Of a DNA stretch of 64,000 nucleotides, positions 19,552 to 30,092 are shown in pieces. The stretch is taken from positions 1-64,000 of the forward strand of contig CAJNOJ010000127.1 of NCBI GenBank assembly GCA_905250025.1, given 5' to 3'. Each line of letters starts with the position of its first letter. Position 1 is the stretch's first letter. The notes beneath the pieces were generated by a model, which worked only from the letters and a program-made list of their open reading frames with translations, was not told the origin of the DNA and searched no databases. The position numbers and the translations under genes are program-made. Source of the stretch: Adineta ricciae (lineage: Eukaryota > Rotifera > Eurotatoria > Adinetida > Adinetidae).

Positions 19552-22284
19552 TCAAAATGATGATGATTTGAAACGTTTACTATTAGTTTTCATCATTTCA
19601 CCTTGATCTTCACTGGAATTCGATAATTGAATATGAGCTAATAATGAGCGAAGAAGAATATTTTCACGCCATATTTCTTCGTCGTAGGTAGACATTTTCA
19701 TAATATGTATCTGATGATTGCATTTATCTGACGTCATGGGTTTTGTCGTAATAAATAACGGTGTAAACGTATTTACAGTCATATTAAAATGATAAATTTT
19801 ATCGTTCGGAATAAGAAATGTTTGTTCGAATAATTTCGAGTTCTGAAGAAAAACAAACAACTGTTCGCAAACTGAACAACTACAATGTGTATGAAAAACA
19901 TTGGAAAGATTATCGTAAGTAGGAATGGCGGGAGAACTATTGCAATAAGCGTTTAATAATGTAAGACACGTTCGATAGAGCGATAAAAACCACGGAGGAA
20001 AGTATACTGTTGAATCACGTTTTCGTTTTCCATAGAAATAATTTGTATCTGCAAATTGCCGATAGATTTGAATCAGAGTTGGCACAAGAACTGTTCGTAA
20101 GAGATTCGTAATTGTAGACGATATCGTCATGGCTGTTGTTGTTATTTTAATTTGTTGAATGATTTGCTGAGAAATGATTTGGCATGATGGTTCGTACGAA
20201 TCAATGNAAAACCACGGAGGAAAGTATACTGTTGAATCACGTTTTCGTTTTCCATAGAAATAATTTGTATCTGCAAATTGCCGATAGATTTGAATCAGAG
20301 TTGGCACAAGAACTGTTCGTAAGAGATTCGTAATTGTAGACGATATCGTCATGGCTGTTGTTGTTATTTTAATTTGTTGAATGATTTGCTGAGAAATGAT
20401 TTGGCATGATGGTTCGTACGAATCAATGGAAATGGATAAAAGTGCCAAGAGGTTAGAAAGATCCGTCATGGATAGTTTCGGACTATTTGGCTTCAATACG
20501 TTTGACAGTAATTCATGAGTGAGAACAAGCAAAAGGCTTGGATCAATATTTCGTGTGGATAATGTACCGATGAATTTAATGGCATCCCGAATTCGTTCGG
20601 AATCGCGTGAACGACGTTTAAGAACAGTTTGAAAAACTCGATGAATGTACAATTGAATTTTGTCGTCTTTAGAATAATTTAGAAGATAAACGATATCGTC
20701 ATATTCTTGTTTGAGGATCATTGGAAAGAATTGATCGTGAAACTTTTTGTGTTCCAGTAGTTGTCGAATAATCATACTAAAATGATGTGTTATCGTTGGA
20801 TCTGTCGAAAGACGAAGTAAATGGTGAAGAAGTGATTTCGTATTGAAATTGATCTTCTTCGTAGTTGTTAATAACCAATCAATAAGTAAAAAAATTTCTG
20901 TTTGATGATGTTGATGATGAGGAAGAAGATTCTGTTCGAGATGAGATAGAACACGTGGAATGTTGTCAATCAATAGATTGTATTTTTCACTCATAGGAAC
21001 AAGACACCAAATTGGTACAGAAAATTGCTCCAAGGAAACCAACTGTCCTTGTTCAGAACGTGCTTTTCTGACAAAGACATTACCGGAATAAGTTTCATTG
21101 CAATTTCCCAGACATAAATCAATTTGATTAAAAAGCGTCGTCGACATGTTGCTATTATTATTGCTCATCAGTTTTAAATCTGTCAGTAAACGACAGGCGT
21201 GTGCGGTACCATCATTCGATCGATTTGGTTGAATAAGACCTTGATAGAGTAGAAAATGTTCGGAGTAGTGATGTTCAATCGTTCGTCGAAGAACAGTTCC
21301 AATAACTCGATCGATACCATGTAGAAGTGGATTATGACCAACATGAAACGTATCAGAAAATGGTATAATAATTTTTGAGGAATAACCATGATATTCATGT
21401 TCTAATCCATTCATCCATGTTTCTAACACTCGTCCAACACGTGTCAACGTTGCTTCGTTAATATCAACGTTGTAAAAGATCGTGGGCGTCATCGGAATAA
21501 TATCATAGACTAATACTAATTTATATCCATGTGATATAAAATCAATTTCATGTTTGCATTCACTACTCATCGGAACAATTGTATAGGTGTTTGATGACAT
21601 TTCGAAAACGTGCTTTTCCTTATAGTGTATGAGTGTTTCTTTTCCACCTTTGTAAATCGATGGTAAACTGAGAAATAGTTTAGCTATTGTGCCGGAATGC
21701 TGTTGTTCTGCAGACCAATGAAACTGTCGTGGAAACTGACATGGTTCAAGTAAAAATAAGTTGGAAACTTTGATATCGAGTTGATTGTGATCGAGTTGAA
21801 GTGCTGGTCCGATGCATGTGCGTTTTAGATAGGGTTCAATTTTGGTTGACCAACGTTGGTTGAGGATACTGAATGCATCTGTTGGTATCTGATGAGCAGA
21901 TGGTGGAAAAGAAATTCCATCAACAATATCAATGTTCATATCTAATGGTTCAGCACGTCGTATAAACCGTCGAACTTCTTTCTTATTCATAGGCAATGAA
22001 AGACATTTTTCGTCACCGTCAATTAGCAGCATTGGATCTTCGAGTATATTAATATGTTCACTTGTACACCATCGTGGGAGAATAGGTGGATTATTCGATG
22101 TTAATGCTGCATCAAGTAAACGGAGACATTCACGAAAATGGATCGGTTGTTGTGCTAAATCCTCCTCCTCCTCTTCTTCTTCTTCTTCTTCGTCACCAAA
22201 ATCATCGAAGGAATCATCATCATCGTAATCGTCGGAATAGTAATAATCATCTGAAATTTCGAGTTCTTCTTCGTCACTGCTCAT
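19552..22284 (-). CDS. Large acidic 2OG-Fe(II) oxygenase-like protein
   Basis: The best start is at 22,284, giving a protein that opens MSSDEEELEI; longer readings upstream run into the proteasome gene. Residues 1-43 are almost wholly Asp/Glu/Tyr/Ser. Residues about 150-265 look like the 2-oxoglutarate oxygenase-type domain of large uncharacterised fungal and protist proteins: FLSLPSIYKGGKETLIHY, then CKHEIDFISHGYKLVLVYDI, matching the usual HEV..(V)TSGYR pattern with Lys where Arg normally binds the co-substrate. A clear proximal HxD is not evident, so activity is uncertain. The remaining ~570 residues look helical. A single-N join at 20,207 repeats 73 codons; counted once the protein is about 836 aa. 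No introns. Substrate unknown. Confidence 0.65.
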   Translation of the reverse strand: MSSDEEELEISDDYYYSDDYDDDDSFDDFGDEEEEEEEEEEDLAQQPIHFRECLRLLDAALTSNNPPILPRWCTSEHINILEDPMLLIDGDEKCLSLPMNKKEVRRFIRRAEPLDMNIDIVDGISFPPSAHQIPTDAFSILNQRWSTKIEPYLKRTCIGPALQLDHNQLDIKVSNLFLLEPCQFPRQFHWSAEQQHSGTIAKLFLSLPSIYKGGKETLIHYKEKHVFEMSSNTYTIVPMSSECKHEIDFISHGYKLVLVYDIIPMTPTIFYNVDINEATLTRVGRVLETWMNGLEHEYHGYSSKIIIPFSDTFHVGHNPLLHGIDRVIGTVLRRTIEHHYSEHFLLYQGLIQPNRSNDGTAHACRLLTDLKLMSNNNSNMSTTLFNQIDLCLGNCNETYSGNVFVRKARSEQGQLVSLEQFSVPIWCLVPMSEKYNLLIDNIPRVLSHLEQNLLPHHQHHQTEIFLLIDWLLTTTKKINFNTKSLLHHLLRLSTDPTITHHFSMIIRQLLEHKKFHDQFFPMILKQEYDDIVYLLNYSKDDKIQLYIHRVFQTVLKRRSRDSERIRDAIKFIGTLSTRNIDPSLLLVLTHELLSNVLKPNSPKLSMTDLSNLLALLSISIDSYEPSCQIISQQIIQQIKITTTAMTISSTITNLLRTVLVPTLIQIYRQFADTNYFYGKRKRDSTVYFPPWFXIDSYEPSCQIISQQIIQQIKITTTAMTISSTITNLLRTVLVPTLIQIYRQFADTNYFYGKRKRDSTVYFPPWFLSLYRTCLTLLNAYCNSSPAIPTYDNLSNVFHTHCSCSVCEQLFVFLQNSKLFEQTFLIPNDKIYHFNMTVNTFTPLFITTKPMTSDKCNHQIHIMKMSTYDEEIWRENILLRSLLAHIQLSNSSEDQGEMMKTNSKRFKSSSF
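19986..20428. repeat. 221-bp direct duplication flanking one N (assembly join)
   Basis: Bases 19,986-20,206 recur at 20,208-20,428 around an N at 20,207. The 222-nt offset is a multiple of three, so it inserts 74 codons into the oxygenase-like gene without breaking its frame and could pass unnoticed as a protein repeat. Confidence 0.9.
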
Positions 22285-22399
22285 ATCTAATGAAATGAAA
22301 AAGAAAAGAATTGATTCGGAATTAGAGTGGATTTTGTTTTTAGAGGTTTTTTTGAAAAACAGAACAACGTAACAAGAAGAAAAAAACTCCAAAAATCGT

Positions 22400-23222
22400 T
22401 TACATATTCTTAATAATATCATCGATTTCTTCTTTTTTAAATAAGCGATAACCGTGTGCATCGACCGTCGCCATTTCGACATTTGTAGCGTTCAGTTTTT
22501 CTTCCATAACTTGTTTGAGAATGGTTAAAATATGCTTGCAAGCTTCCGGTAACTTCATTGATTTGTGATATACATCTTGCAGTGTTTGATCGGCACCTTC
22601 GCTACCAGAACCGATTGCTTTCGCATCGTATTCTGTATAAGTACCCGACGGATCAAGATGAAATAGATGTGGACCGTTTTCATCCCAACCAGCAAATAGA
22701 AGTGCTACGCCAAATGGACGTGAAATAGGTGCAACTTCTTCCGAATCGTCACTGAATGCCAATGCCATATTTGATACAGATTGTGTAATCGACTCGATTG
22801 TCATTCGCTCATTGTGTGTAAACCAATGGTTCTGTGCTTCGACACGTGCTTTATCAATCAATGTCTTCGCATCAGCAATTAAACCGGACATCGCGCAGCC
22901 ACAACTAAATGGATAAGAAAATTGGTTTGTTTAAAAAGAAAAGGAAAAACGACGCACTGTGCATCAATTTCGACAATCTTTTCAATACTGCGTGGTTCTA
23001 TCAATACCGATGTAATACGTTTCTCTGTAGCCAGTACAACACCTGTACAACGAGTAAATAAGCGAATGAATGCATACATTTCAAGTTACCTTCTTGTGTC
23101 ATTATGCCAATGGCTGTTGTACCGAATTTAATAGCTTCGATGGCATATTCAACTTGAAAGAGACGGCCTTCGGGCGAAAAGGTGTTGACACCTCGATCGT
23201 ATTCACTTCTCGTCATAAACAT
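22400..23222 (-). CDS. PSMA5: Proteasome subunit alpha type-5
   Basis: Three exons (23,222-23,090, 23,042-22,958, 22,904-22,400) joined across GT-AG introns of 47 and 53 bp give 240 aa, against 241 in human. The N-terminus [20 protein letters not shown] carries the alpha-subunit signature and is followed by [11 protein letters not shown]. Diagnostic alpha-5 segments include [40 protein letters not shown] and [20 protein letters not shown]. It forms part of the outer heptameric ring of the 20S proteasome and is not itself proteolytic. The gene lies about 115 bp upstream of the acidic oxygenase-like gene on the same strand. Confidence 0.97.
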
Positions 23223-23325
23223 GCTTGCTAATTTACTGTTTCAATCTACAATATCGACAATAATATGATCTATATACATAATGATGAAAAAAAAACACAA
23301 AACAAGTAGAGACGGAAGAATATTT

Positions 23326-24945
23326 TTAAGAATGATGAACTTTGTTAGGGAATTTTGGCGTTGGAGGTAGATTAATCCAATTAACATTGACACTGGATAT
23401 ACGAAGGCGAAGTTTCGGCGCATAAACACGCATGTCACCTAATTTCATACCGTGTTGTTCTTCAAATTGTGCAATTAGACGAGCACTTTTCTTTGCTGGA
23501 TCTTCCTGATGCTGCTGAGAAGGTGGTCGACTAAACAACGATCGGTAAGCAAAATTTATTACGCATATTCAAACAATCAACGACTGTCTTACCCTCTTCT
23601 CGCTGGTGCTCTAATTGTTTGTTGATATTCATCTTCTTGAGATGCATCTTGATTAACATCATAATCTACATCGTAATCCTCATCTGTTCGTCGGTAACGC
23701 GTTTGTGAATTTCGATGCTGAAGATAATCCTGGTTACGCTTTTTTGATTGCTGCTGATTTTGCTCATTGTCATCATCTTCATTCCCATAGTATCGTTTCG
23801 TACCCTGGAGATGATTTGCTCGTCTATATCCTTGCACCGGTGCCGCAGTACGAAACTGTAAGCGGTTTTCTTCGTCAACTATCTCCTCGCCACCAACGTT
23901 GGCATTTTTCGATGATGAATCGACTGTTGCATCTTGTAATAACATTTTTTTTGATTCTGGCAATTGCTCGTAAAAACTTGGTAGCATATTACCAATGTAA
24001 GATGATTTGCTTGTTGTTGCTCTGTTCGATGGTAACGATGGTGGTTTAATAGGTGAAGACATAGATTTCGTGATCGGTTCGCTACCGTCGACGTCTTCGT
24101 CATCTTCTAACATATCCATTTCCGTTACTGTTGGAGCAATATCATCGTCTAAATCGTCGTCACCCATCGACGATGAACGTTCATGATGGCTGCGAAAACG
24201 TTGAGCACCTATCCGAGCTGCTGTACGTTTAGGTAGTTTATTGCGCCGGCGTACATCATTGTTCAAAGAATCGTCATTATTATCATCAATATCAAACTCA
24301 TCATCCGATTGACGAAATGTAACTCGTTTCAGTGAAGTATTTGGTATAGGCATCGGTCGACGGATACTCGAGACATTGTTTTGATGACTCTGAGCAGATA
24401 AAGAAACTCCAGTGCGATTAGATGGTTGAGCGTGTTGCTGCTGTTTTAAGCGTTTATCAATCAGGCCGATAGCCAAGGGATATTTCACGGGTGTATCATC
24501 ATCAGCAAAATTGTAATTACGATAGTTGCTTGCTAAAGGTGAACTGGTAGATGTTTGCGATGGTAGTATCGTCAGTGGTGCACGATCACGTCCAGTACCT
24601 GTTCGACGTGTATTCAATCGCATGAATACTTCATAAGGATCGTAGTCATCACTGGTGTCTTGAGAAGAAACATTTATATCAATCGAATCAACTTCTAAAC
24701 AAAGATCCAGATTGTAATCATCGTCAATAACTGATGCATATTCCGATGCTGCATACGAGGTAGTTGTAGGTTCGACATCACATTCGAAATTTGCTTCATT
24801 TCTACGTTCTAAAGACAAGTTTAAACATATGAAGCGAAATGTTATATGATTGATAGAAACCTTGTATTTCTGCATCACGTTTTAATCGCCATCCGATTAA
24901 ACTTAAACTCTCGGTTAAATTTGGCTGTTGAATTACACTTGTCAT
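23326..24945 (-). CDS. Disordered acidic/polar protein, function unknown
   Basis: Three exons (24,945-24,861, 24,808-23,593, 23,530-23,326) joined across 52- and 62-bp GT-AG introns give 501 aa. The first exon encodes MTSVIQQPNLTESLSLIGWR, the only conserved-looking N-terminal segment. The middle is low-complexity and probably disordered: acidic clusters (DDDLDDDIAP, LEDDEDVDGSE, DEDYDVDYDVN), basic stretches and Gln-rich segments. The C-terminal 65 residues (with SARLIAQFEEQHG and DMRVYAPKLRLRI) look ordered and may be the functional part. The composition suits a nuclear adaptor, but I do not recognise the family. Confidence 0.8.
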
Positions 24946-25215
24946 CGAGAAAACAACGTGAACAATACTTTTAAAAGTAAAAAGCAGTTGTTAACACGTT
25001 GGTCCTTTGTTTTGATATACGTTTATAATCATCACTGTTGTGATTGATTGGCTCGATTTAACCAATGATATTACGTTGGAAGAACTCTTCGATTTCCCCT
25101 TCAACTACACTTTGCATAAGAACTATGAATTGAGCTGATTAAGGTAAATTTTTCAATATTATTGCTTGATAACAAAATATCGTACTACGTTAGATGTCGC
25201 CTCCGAACAATTTAT

Positions 25216-25608
25216 TCAAGCAATAGCAAAATAAGCGAAAAGTAAACCGAAGCATGCATCAATTGAAAACGCTGCAAGTCCCAATGGAGAAAACAGATTT
25301 CCAGTTATTTGAATCCATGTGACAATGCCAACAACTAACAACAACTGTGCGGCCATCGACATAGCAGAAACTCGTGAAGGATAATAATATGCGCTAGTCA
25401 ACGTCCAAATCGTACACTGCAAAGTATAAAGTCCGGCAAAATTGAGCATATAACAATGGAGGATATCCCATGTCTTTGGTGACCTCGTAAAAAAGGGTTC
25501 ATTTGTCGCAGGAAAGAAAGCGCCAACACCAAAGGCAAAGTACCATCCTGTGAAAATTTTCAGTAAAAGAGCAATTTCTGGTTTTGTTTCTGTCCAAATG
25601 ATTCCCAT
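25216..25608 (-). CDS. Small four-helix membrane protein, unknown
   Basis: 130 aa beginning MGIIWTETKPEIALLLKIFT, with four predicted hydrophobic segments (about residues 12-32, 52-70, 80-102 and 107-129). No charged or catalytic motif stands out. An acceptor-like CTTTCTAG lies just upstream of the ATG, so a further 5' exon is possible (an open segment with a hydrophobic stretch lies at about 25,620-25,705). I do not recognise the family; small DoxX/DUF-type four-helix proteins have this shape. Confidence 0.6.
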   Translation of the reverse strand: MGIIWTETKPEIALLLKIFTGWYFAFGVGAFFPATNEPFFTRSPKTWDILHCYMLNFAGLYTLQCTIWTLTSAYYYPSRVSAMSMAAQLLLVVGIVTWIQITGNLFSPLGLAAFSIDACFGLLFAYFAIA

Positions 25609-25994
25609 CTTCTAGAAAGAATCTGAATCGCTGATTTGATAAGCAAAAAGCAACCAAGCCTATCGTCACGAACCATAACAAACAATCCAATACCTCTATC
25701 GACATACAATTGCTATTATCATGGCAACTTATTTACGCTGATGAAAAATTTTTTTAATCTGAAACATGCCTATACATCGTTTTTGTGTTTACAGTTTTAC
25801 TTTACAGCTCTTATCTAATTGTCATTCTAATTGTCGAACGTGTCAATTGTCAGTTAGAGGCTCCTTAATCATCCGAAAGACGACTATAGTCAGCATAACC
25901 CCGAAACTATTATTTTAATTTATATTGCCATCATATGTAACATATGTAAAAACATGTAAGAGATGAAATTAGCGCTGGTTTCTTTATCATCTAC

Positions 25995-26927
25995 TTAGGT
26001 GTTATTCGGTTCAGTAGTAGTTCCTAGTTGCAGATTAAAGATTTTCAAGACCGATGATCTGAGTTGTTCCGTGAATTGAAATAAGATTATAATTACACAT
26101 GCCAACCCAACGTTGATGAACACATAAGCAATTCGAAAATGATACCGAGGTGGAATAGTAAAAAAGGATATAAATAAAAATAATGCGTACGGAAAATCAA
26201 TGATGAATACAGTGCATAACAGTGTCACCGTACGGCGAACCATTTTCAATTCGTTCTGAGCACGCGACAGTGTATTCACAGGTATAATACGTTTATTCAT
26301 CCTATAAACATATCGAACCAATCGATAGTAGATCAGTATAGTTAATAATAAAGGACTAACGTAAAGAGACATAGTAACGAAAATCATGGTGAATGAAAGT
26401 CGAAGTGGTATTTGGCATATCTGATTATGCATATTGTAAATAATCTCACCATTGAACATAAATGTAATAGGAAATATGAGCGCATACGCCCATGCGACGA
26501 TAGCAAAAAGGATTTGACATCGTTGCGATTGCCAAAATAAATTTGAAGGATAGGTAACGATCACATAACGATAGAAAGCTTGTAATAAAAATGAATAATT
26601 CAGCACAGCACATGTGACATATGTTAAATAGCCTCCAAATATACAGAATAGATATTCGTTATATATTTGTTGAAGATCATTTCGGAGTGTGCAGACACTT
26701 ATCCAATAGATATCACTTGCGCATATCAACGTTGCTAAACATGAATTAGCTATGTGGATCATGGGAATTGTGTGACATGTTTTGTCAAATGTTATTGTTA
26801 ATAAAAAGACGAATAACACAAGAATAACGAAAGTAAGACATACGATATTGAATATATCAAGTACAATAAACCAGGAATGCATTATCAAATTGTATAACTT
26901 GAGAAAAAAAAGCACTAACGACAGCAA
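25995..26927 (-). CDS. Rhodopsin-like 7TM receptor (rotifer-expanded family)
   Basis: About 295-310 aa with seven hydrophobic helices. The third helix ends in YRYVIV where class A receptors have DRY, and the second extracellular loop carries the NQICQIPLRLSF segment shared with the receptors at 27,281 and 63,070. Further shared blocks are FDKTCHTIP after helix 1, RNDLQQI, and PPRYHFRIAYVFI before helix 7. The start is uncertain: the frame opens at 26,927, but an internal Met at 26,882 aligns better with its relatives. No intron is needed. Probably a plasma-membrane chemosensory or peptide receptor; the ligand is unknown. Confidence 0.85.
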   Translation of the reverse strand: MLSLVLFFLKLYNLIMHSWFIVLDIFNIVCLTFVILVLFVFLLTITFDKTCHTIPMIHIANSCLATLICASDIYWISVCTLRNDLQQIYNEYLFCIFGGYLTYVTCAVLNYSFLLQAFYRYVIVTYPSNLFWQSQRCQILFAIVAWAYALIFPITFMFNGEIIYNMHNQICQIPLRLSFTMIFVTMSLYVSPLLLTILIYYRLVRYVYRMNKRIIPVNTLSRAQNELKMVRRTVTLLCTVFIIDFPYALFLFISFFTIPPRYHFRIAYVFINVGLACVIIILFQFTEQLRSSVLKIFNLQLGTTTEPNNT

Positions 26928-27280
26928 TTAAAACTTGTTACTCGTAATATTAATCTATGTCGCGTTACCTAACGTGACTAAGACACTTTGTTGAGTGTTG
27001 TCATCGTCAGTAAGCATTTACTTTCTGGAAACTTCATTTCACTAATTATGACAGAACAGAAAAAAAAGAAAATCGTAGCTAGTAATCTAGTGGACTCATC
27101 GAAAAACGTCGTTCTACTCGCCGGCTGTTGTTTATGTAACAACTGTGGACTGATTCAGCTAAAGGTTCAGAGCATCACTTGAAATAGAAGTATTTTTATT
27201 CTGTTTTCAAAGAAGTACACGACACATAGACATTCGTGTTCTTTTTAAGATTTTCTCTGACAGTTAATAATTCAACATGA

Positions 27281-28162
27281 TTATTTATGTAACAATTTAT
27301 TTATTATTGATTGTTTAAGTAATGGATTGAATTGAAATATCGTGATCATAACAAACAGAAAAGAGGTACTGCCGAAAATGTACGCTATACGAAAATGATA
27401 CTTTGGTAGGTCACGAAAGATGGACATGAACAGCAGGCTTGCATAGACGCATCCAACTCCCATTAAGATGAGCACATGTATAAGAATACGTTTGACAATT
27501 TCTAATTCTCAATGTGCACGAATAAACTTTCTTGTTTGTATGGTACGAATACGTTTATGTTTTACATGTCGAATTAATTTCAAATACATTCCCGTAATCA
27601 ATAGCAATGGAATAAGATAGATACAAAATGAAAGATAGATCGTTGATATCGATACTCGAAGAGGTATTTGACAAATTTGATTGTCAACATTATAGACAAT
27701 TTCTGTTGTAAATAAAAATACACTAGGGAATAGGAAACCTAAAATCCATGTTAAAACGATTATAACAAGCTGATTTTGTAACGATTGACAGTTTGTACGT
27801 TTCGGATGAATAATAGTGTTATATCGATATAAGGCTTGGATAAAAAATGAATAATCAAATACCCCACATGCACTATAAGCAACATATGCTCGAAATTTAC
27901 ACAATGAATCTTCAGTTCGAATTTCTTTCAGATCATTATTTAGAGCAATTAGGAAACAAACAAGCATGTCTATACCAAATACAATCGAAGATAAACATGA
28001 ATTGGCAACTAATACCATTATTGGAATTTTTTTCGACTTTTTGTCGATTAGAATAGTTATTAAGAATAGAGTAGCTAATCCAATCGCTAAAGTTGTTAAT
28101 GCAATCGTTGAAATATTCCAAACTATCAGCGATGGATCGATGGCCGATTGAGTTCGGTTCAT
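27281..28162 (-). pseudogene. 7TM receptor paralogue with in-frame TGA
   Basis: The frame starting MNRTQSAIDPSLIVWNISTI covers helices 1-5 and stops at TGA (27,509-27,511). The same frame then continues as ELEIVKRILIHVLILMGVG through helices 6-7 and PKYHFRIAYIF to a stop at 27,281. The neighbouring paralogue reads RAQNELKMVRR at this place, so the TGA replaces one sense codon at the end of the third intracellular loop. Nothing else in the 293-codon frame is damaged. This is a young pseudogene, a read-through case or a base error. A product ending here would lack helices 6 and 7. Confidence 0.85.
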
Positions 28163-28674
28163 TGCTTTTAAATGAAAAGAGAATAGAAGCTCCTATATAG
28201 TAATATATTTCTTGTTTTCAAGCTTACTTCTTGTTTCAGTTATCTGTAATACTGTGAGAAAAATCTAAATGCACGTCGTTATAATAAATGTAATTCTGTA
28301 AATTTGCAATTATATATTTGTGGAAGTATATGCTTTCTGTCGAGTGTTGGCTAGATTCTCATAAAATATTAACAGTTGCTTGATAGTCTGATTATCGCAC
28401 AAGATGAATTTTCTTCAACACAATTTGGGTGTTCAATGTTAAATTTACTCACTAAAGATGGAAGAAAATTTTTGCACGATACGATGATCAACTATAATAA
28501 GTATGAGATTATGCTACATAAAAAATTTATTCGAAGCCATTCTTCCAAGGGAATTATAATAACCTTTCGCTCGAATTATTTTTCGACATCGTTATGTGAT
28601 AATGAAGTTGCCCATATATATTCATTTTACTGACAAAGAAAAAGACTATTACTAATGCAAATAACTAGATGAAA
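28163..28674. other. Intergenic, nothing recognised
   Basis: AT-rich spacer between the receptor pseudogene and the 3' end of the mannanase gene; a short plus-strand open frame has no recognisable content. Confidence 0.5.
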
Positions 28675-30092
28675 TTAACCAAGATAATATAGGTTGTGCA
28701 AGAAATTGTATAGTAGGAGAATGGAAAAGCCGAGCGATGTTTTTGTCACTGATGCTGAGCTAACTGAAGCAAAGCTATGGATAATTTCTAATGTACTTTC
28801 ATCTGTGTCGTACACAGAATACCAGCCTTGAGGTTCATGAGGAGGATCACCAATGAAGTCATCACCTTGGGTCCAATTAGCACGTGGAAGTCTCGGTCGT
28901 CCTTCGCCACCGTACGCCCAGAAATTCACGGGTATACGATAATCACGAGCCCATTGAAAAATAGCCTGATAGTATTTATCGCGTATGGTAATGGGCGCTG
29001 TTGCACTGTGATCGTCATTATCTCTACAGACAGACTCGATTTGTTACAAAAACGATATGTATTGTTAATTACCGTGAGATACCAAATTCTTCCAGTACGA
29101 CCGGCTTTTCTTTGTATGCAACGTGGTATTCGATGTACTTTCGAGCGAACTCTAATGCAGGTGGAAATGTATCAGAAGCATTCTTCGGATCGTAAATATT
29201 CCAATTTTGTACCCATAGATGAAATGTAGCATAATCAATACATGGACTTGCATGATCATTTGAAAAATTGTTAGAAGATATACTACCTTCGACACCTGTC
29301 GTCACGAGCTGTTTAGGGGCTAACTGCTTGATCGAACAAGCCGTTGCATTTACCCAGGAAAGATTTAAACGACGAGGTTCATTTGCCAATTCCCATGACA
29401 TCTATGAGAAACAGATTTTCAAATTAATTCTATATAGCGTCTTTGCTTTTATTTACGATCGTCGAGTCTTCCACATATGGCAAGTTGTTATACTTGTTTG
29501 TACGCTTCATAATAAATTGAATGTGATTATTAAACAATTGTACAGCTGCTGGTAACTCGTAAAATCGCGCTGAAAAAAGTTCGAATGCAGCGTAATCGCC
29601 TGGATAAGGAATTGAACTTGCTCCACCAGCCCAAACAATATATTGAGCATAGCCCCCCGACCAGTGCCAGAAATTATTTAAACACATGACCGCACGCATG
29701 TTGCGTTGACCCATCTCGTATAAAAGAAAATCGAGACCTTCTAAAACGTCCTCGTCATAGCGACCAGGCTCAGGTTGCATCGAAGGAACAATACGCCATG
29801 GTTCCGTATTAGGGCCTTCACTACCCGCTTGTATACGTAGATTATCAACTCCTAACGAATGCAAATGATCCAGTTCACGCAATAAGCGTGTCCGATTGCC
29901 ACCGGGACCTGTGGAACCTAGATTAGCACCGTACCAAAAGTTTGTACCCACATACAAATAATCTTGTCCGTTCAATGTTAAACGACGGTTTTGCACGCTT
30001 ATGAATGAAGAAGTAGCTTGTTGTGTGAAGCGAATGCAGAAGACAAAAAAGATTGTAATGTAAAACATCATAATTGATACGTGAAAATGCAA
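28675..30092 (-). CDS. Secreted GH5 endo-beta-1,4-mannanase-like enzyme, probably GPI-anchored
   Basis: Three exons (30,092-29,457, 29,401-29,073, 29,023-28,675) with 55- and 49-bp introns give 437 aa. A signal peptide (about residues 1-27) precedes a GH5 (subfamily 7-like) barrel: YVGTNFWYGANLG, DNLRIQAGSEG, MRAVMCLNNFWHWSGG, IMSWELANEP with the acid/base Glu near residue 220, FHLWVQNWNIYD, and KPVVLEEFGISR with the nucleophile Glu near 317. It would hydrolyse internal bonds of plant or algal mannans. The last 25 residues form a hydrophobic tail after a Ser/Ala-rich stretch, suggesting a GPI anchor. Such enzymes in bdelloids are widely thought to derive from bacteria or fungi; that origin is inferred, and the introns show the gene is adapted to its host. 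Confidence 0.9.

Noticed and set aside
19986-20428. Internal 74-residue protein repeat in the acidic oxygenase-like gene
   Set aside because: It is created by the N at 20,207; the repeated segment is identical at DNA level, unlike real protein repeats.
22166-22210. CTT trinucleotide microsatellite
   Set aside because: It is coding: it encodes the Glu run of the acidic head.
21932-22298. Plus-strand Ser- or Leu-rich ORFs
   Set aside because: Shadows of the acidic Asp/Glu codon run of the minus-strand gene.
27281-27475. Separate small gene
   Set aside because: It is the continuation of the receptor frame beyond the TGA and begins at a GTG inside helix 6.
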